Positions 4,461 through 5,024 of a DNA stretch of 5,024 nt are shown in pieces (the stretch's first letter is position 1; every line of letters begins with the position of its first letter). Under the pieces are notes generated by a model. The model was not told the origin of the DNA. It did not search any database and was given only the letters and a program-made list of their open reading frames with translations. The DNA is from Spirochaetaceae bacterium. Its GTDB lineage: Bacteria; Spirochaetota; Spirochaetia; Treponematales; Breznakiellaceae. The DNA lies in assembly GCA_031258615.1 (NCBI GenBank), contig JAIRMP010000261.1, positions 1 through 5,024 on the forward strand, given 5' to 3'. A program made the position numbers and the translations under genes.

Positions 4461-4796
4461 CTATTCTATTTTTCCATCAATTATTTTTTTGTATAATATT
4501 TCTTCCAAATTTCTTCTTCCATCTATCACTGATATTATATGTACATTTTCTTTCTCTACCTTATAATATATTATCCAATGATCTTGAATTATTTGCCGAT
4601 AATCATTTATCCCTATGTCCTTTAATATTTGCACCTTTTTCCCAATTCCAGGCATATCTTTTAGTTTTTTAATTTGCGATTTGATTTTTGTGTAAATATT
4701 TTGAGCAATATTTTTCCCCGCATTATATTTATACCATGATATTATTTCGATAATTTCTTCCCCGGCATCTTTGGACCAGATAATTTTGTATTTCAT
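4461..4796 (-). CDS. RelE/ParE family toxin of a type II toxin-antitoxin system
   Basis: A small basic protein of 111 residues beginning MKYKIIWSKDAGEEIIEII. It shows the RelE/ParE superfamily pattern: an initial beta strand, two helices rich in Lys/Ile/Glu (about 10-46), then DMPGIGKKV, YRQIIQDHWIIYYKVEKENVHIISVIDGRRNLEEIL (66-101). The Y-R-x-I-I, I-I-Y-Y-K-V and V-I-D-G-R-R-N-L segments are the beta-strand core and the C-terminal Arg-containing motif (R67, R94, R95). Members either cut mRNA on the ribosome (RelE-type) or poison DNA gyrase (ParE-type); the sequence alone does not decide which. The ATG at 4796-4794 comes two bases after the stop of the antitoxin gene, with only a weak GGA before it, so translation is probably coupled. 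The gene is far more AT-rich than thrS, suggesting acquisition by transfer. It ends in TAG close to the palindrome array. Confidence 0.88.
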   Translation of the reverse strand: MKYKIIWSKDAGEEIIEIISWYKYNAGKNIAQNIYTKIKSQIKKLKDMPGIGKKVQILKDIGINDYRQIIQDHWIIYYKVEKENVHIISVIDGRRNLEEILYKKIIDGKIE

Positions 4797-4798
4797 TT

Positions 4799-5024
4799 TT
4801 ATTCCAATATTTTATCAATCCTTTTATCCATTTCTTCTTCAGATATTGTTCTCCCGTCTTTTATATCATTCTCCCCTATGGATAAAATTTTGAGTAAATT
4901 TATTGAATCCATAATATTCTGATAATAATGTACATTCATTAAAACAGCCTTTGCTTCTCCGTTCTGGGTAATAACCACCGGATTATTCTTTTCGTCAATC
5001 TGTTTTAAAACATCAGCCGTATGG
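4799..5024 (-). CDS. Phd/YefM family antitoxin, C-terminal part (5' end outside window)
   Basis: The last 74 residues are seen, reading HTADVLKQIDEKNNPVVITQNG, then EAKAVLMNVHYYQNIMDSINLL, and ending EEEMDKRIDKILE before TAA at 4801-4799. The stretch (A)DVLKQIDEKNNPVVITQNGEAKAVLM is the Phd/YefM signature, the second half of the N-terminal dimerisation and DNA-binding domain; Y33/Y34 correspond to the usual SxxxY after it. The acidic C-terminal tail is the part that would wrap and neutralise the toxin. Such antitoxins also repress their own promoter, which must lie to the right of the window. Only about 10 N-terminal residues should be missing if it has the usual ~85-residue length. The pair is in the usual order, antitoxin first, two bases apart from the toxin gene. 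Composition is as AT-rich as in the toxin gene. Confidence 0.9.
   Translation of the reverse strand, partial: HTADVLKQIDEKNNPVVITQNGEAKAVLMNVHYYQNIMDSINLLKILSIGENDIKDGRTISEEEMDKRIDKILE

Noticed and set aside
4259..4672. Plus-strand open frame of 137 codons
   Set aside because: It runs through the nested palindromes and then antisense to the toxin, giving a Phe/Leu-rich tail from AT-rich antisense DNA.

Overview
The window looks like a spirochaete chromosome, most probably a Treponema-type organism. The strongest evidence is the threonyl-tRNA synthetase: it has no N-terminal TGS domain, begins directly at the editing domain, and resembles the Borrelia form as I remember it. The long G tract and the many small palindromes between genes fit a repeat-rich host-associated treponeme, but the genus is an inference. 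Most genes are GC-rich (43 of 60 bases in a thrS stretch at 3181-3240). The last ~570 bases are strikingly AT-rich (18 of 60 G+C at 4501-4560).

Layout from left to right. Positions 2-289 (+) hold the C-terminal end of an IS4/IS1634-type DDE transposase that enters from outside the window. Positions 343-1791 (-) hold a tight three-gene operon: exbB, then two different exbD genes, all overlapping. It encodes a proton-driven inner-membrane motor of the ExbBD/TolQR type. The usual partner TonB is not visible; the transposase sits where the next gene would be. Positions 1792-2230 are a divergent intergenic region packed with palindromes and contain no gene I trust. Positions 2231-4003 (+) are thrS, complete, with all editing, zinc and class II catalytic residues present.

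Positions 4004-4460 are a second palindrome-rich spacer. It starts with a run of 17 G and continues with at least eight hairpins, including two copies of an ACAGTCCTGT-centred element and nested stems. Positions 4461-5024 (-) are a type II toxin-antitoxin pair: a complete RelE/ParE-type toxin preceded by a Phd/YefM-type antitoxin that runs off the right edge. Its base composition suggests it was acquired horizontally.

The genes fall into unrelated units: envelope energy transduction, translation, and two mobile or accessory modules. The least explained material is the two intergenic arrays, which share hairpin arms (CAAGCCGC/GCGGCTTG) but differ in the loops. They look like a small dispersed palindromic repeat family that has repeatedly inserted next to, or inside, older repeats.
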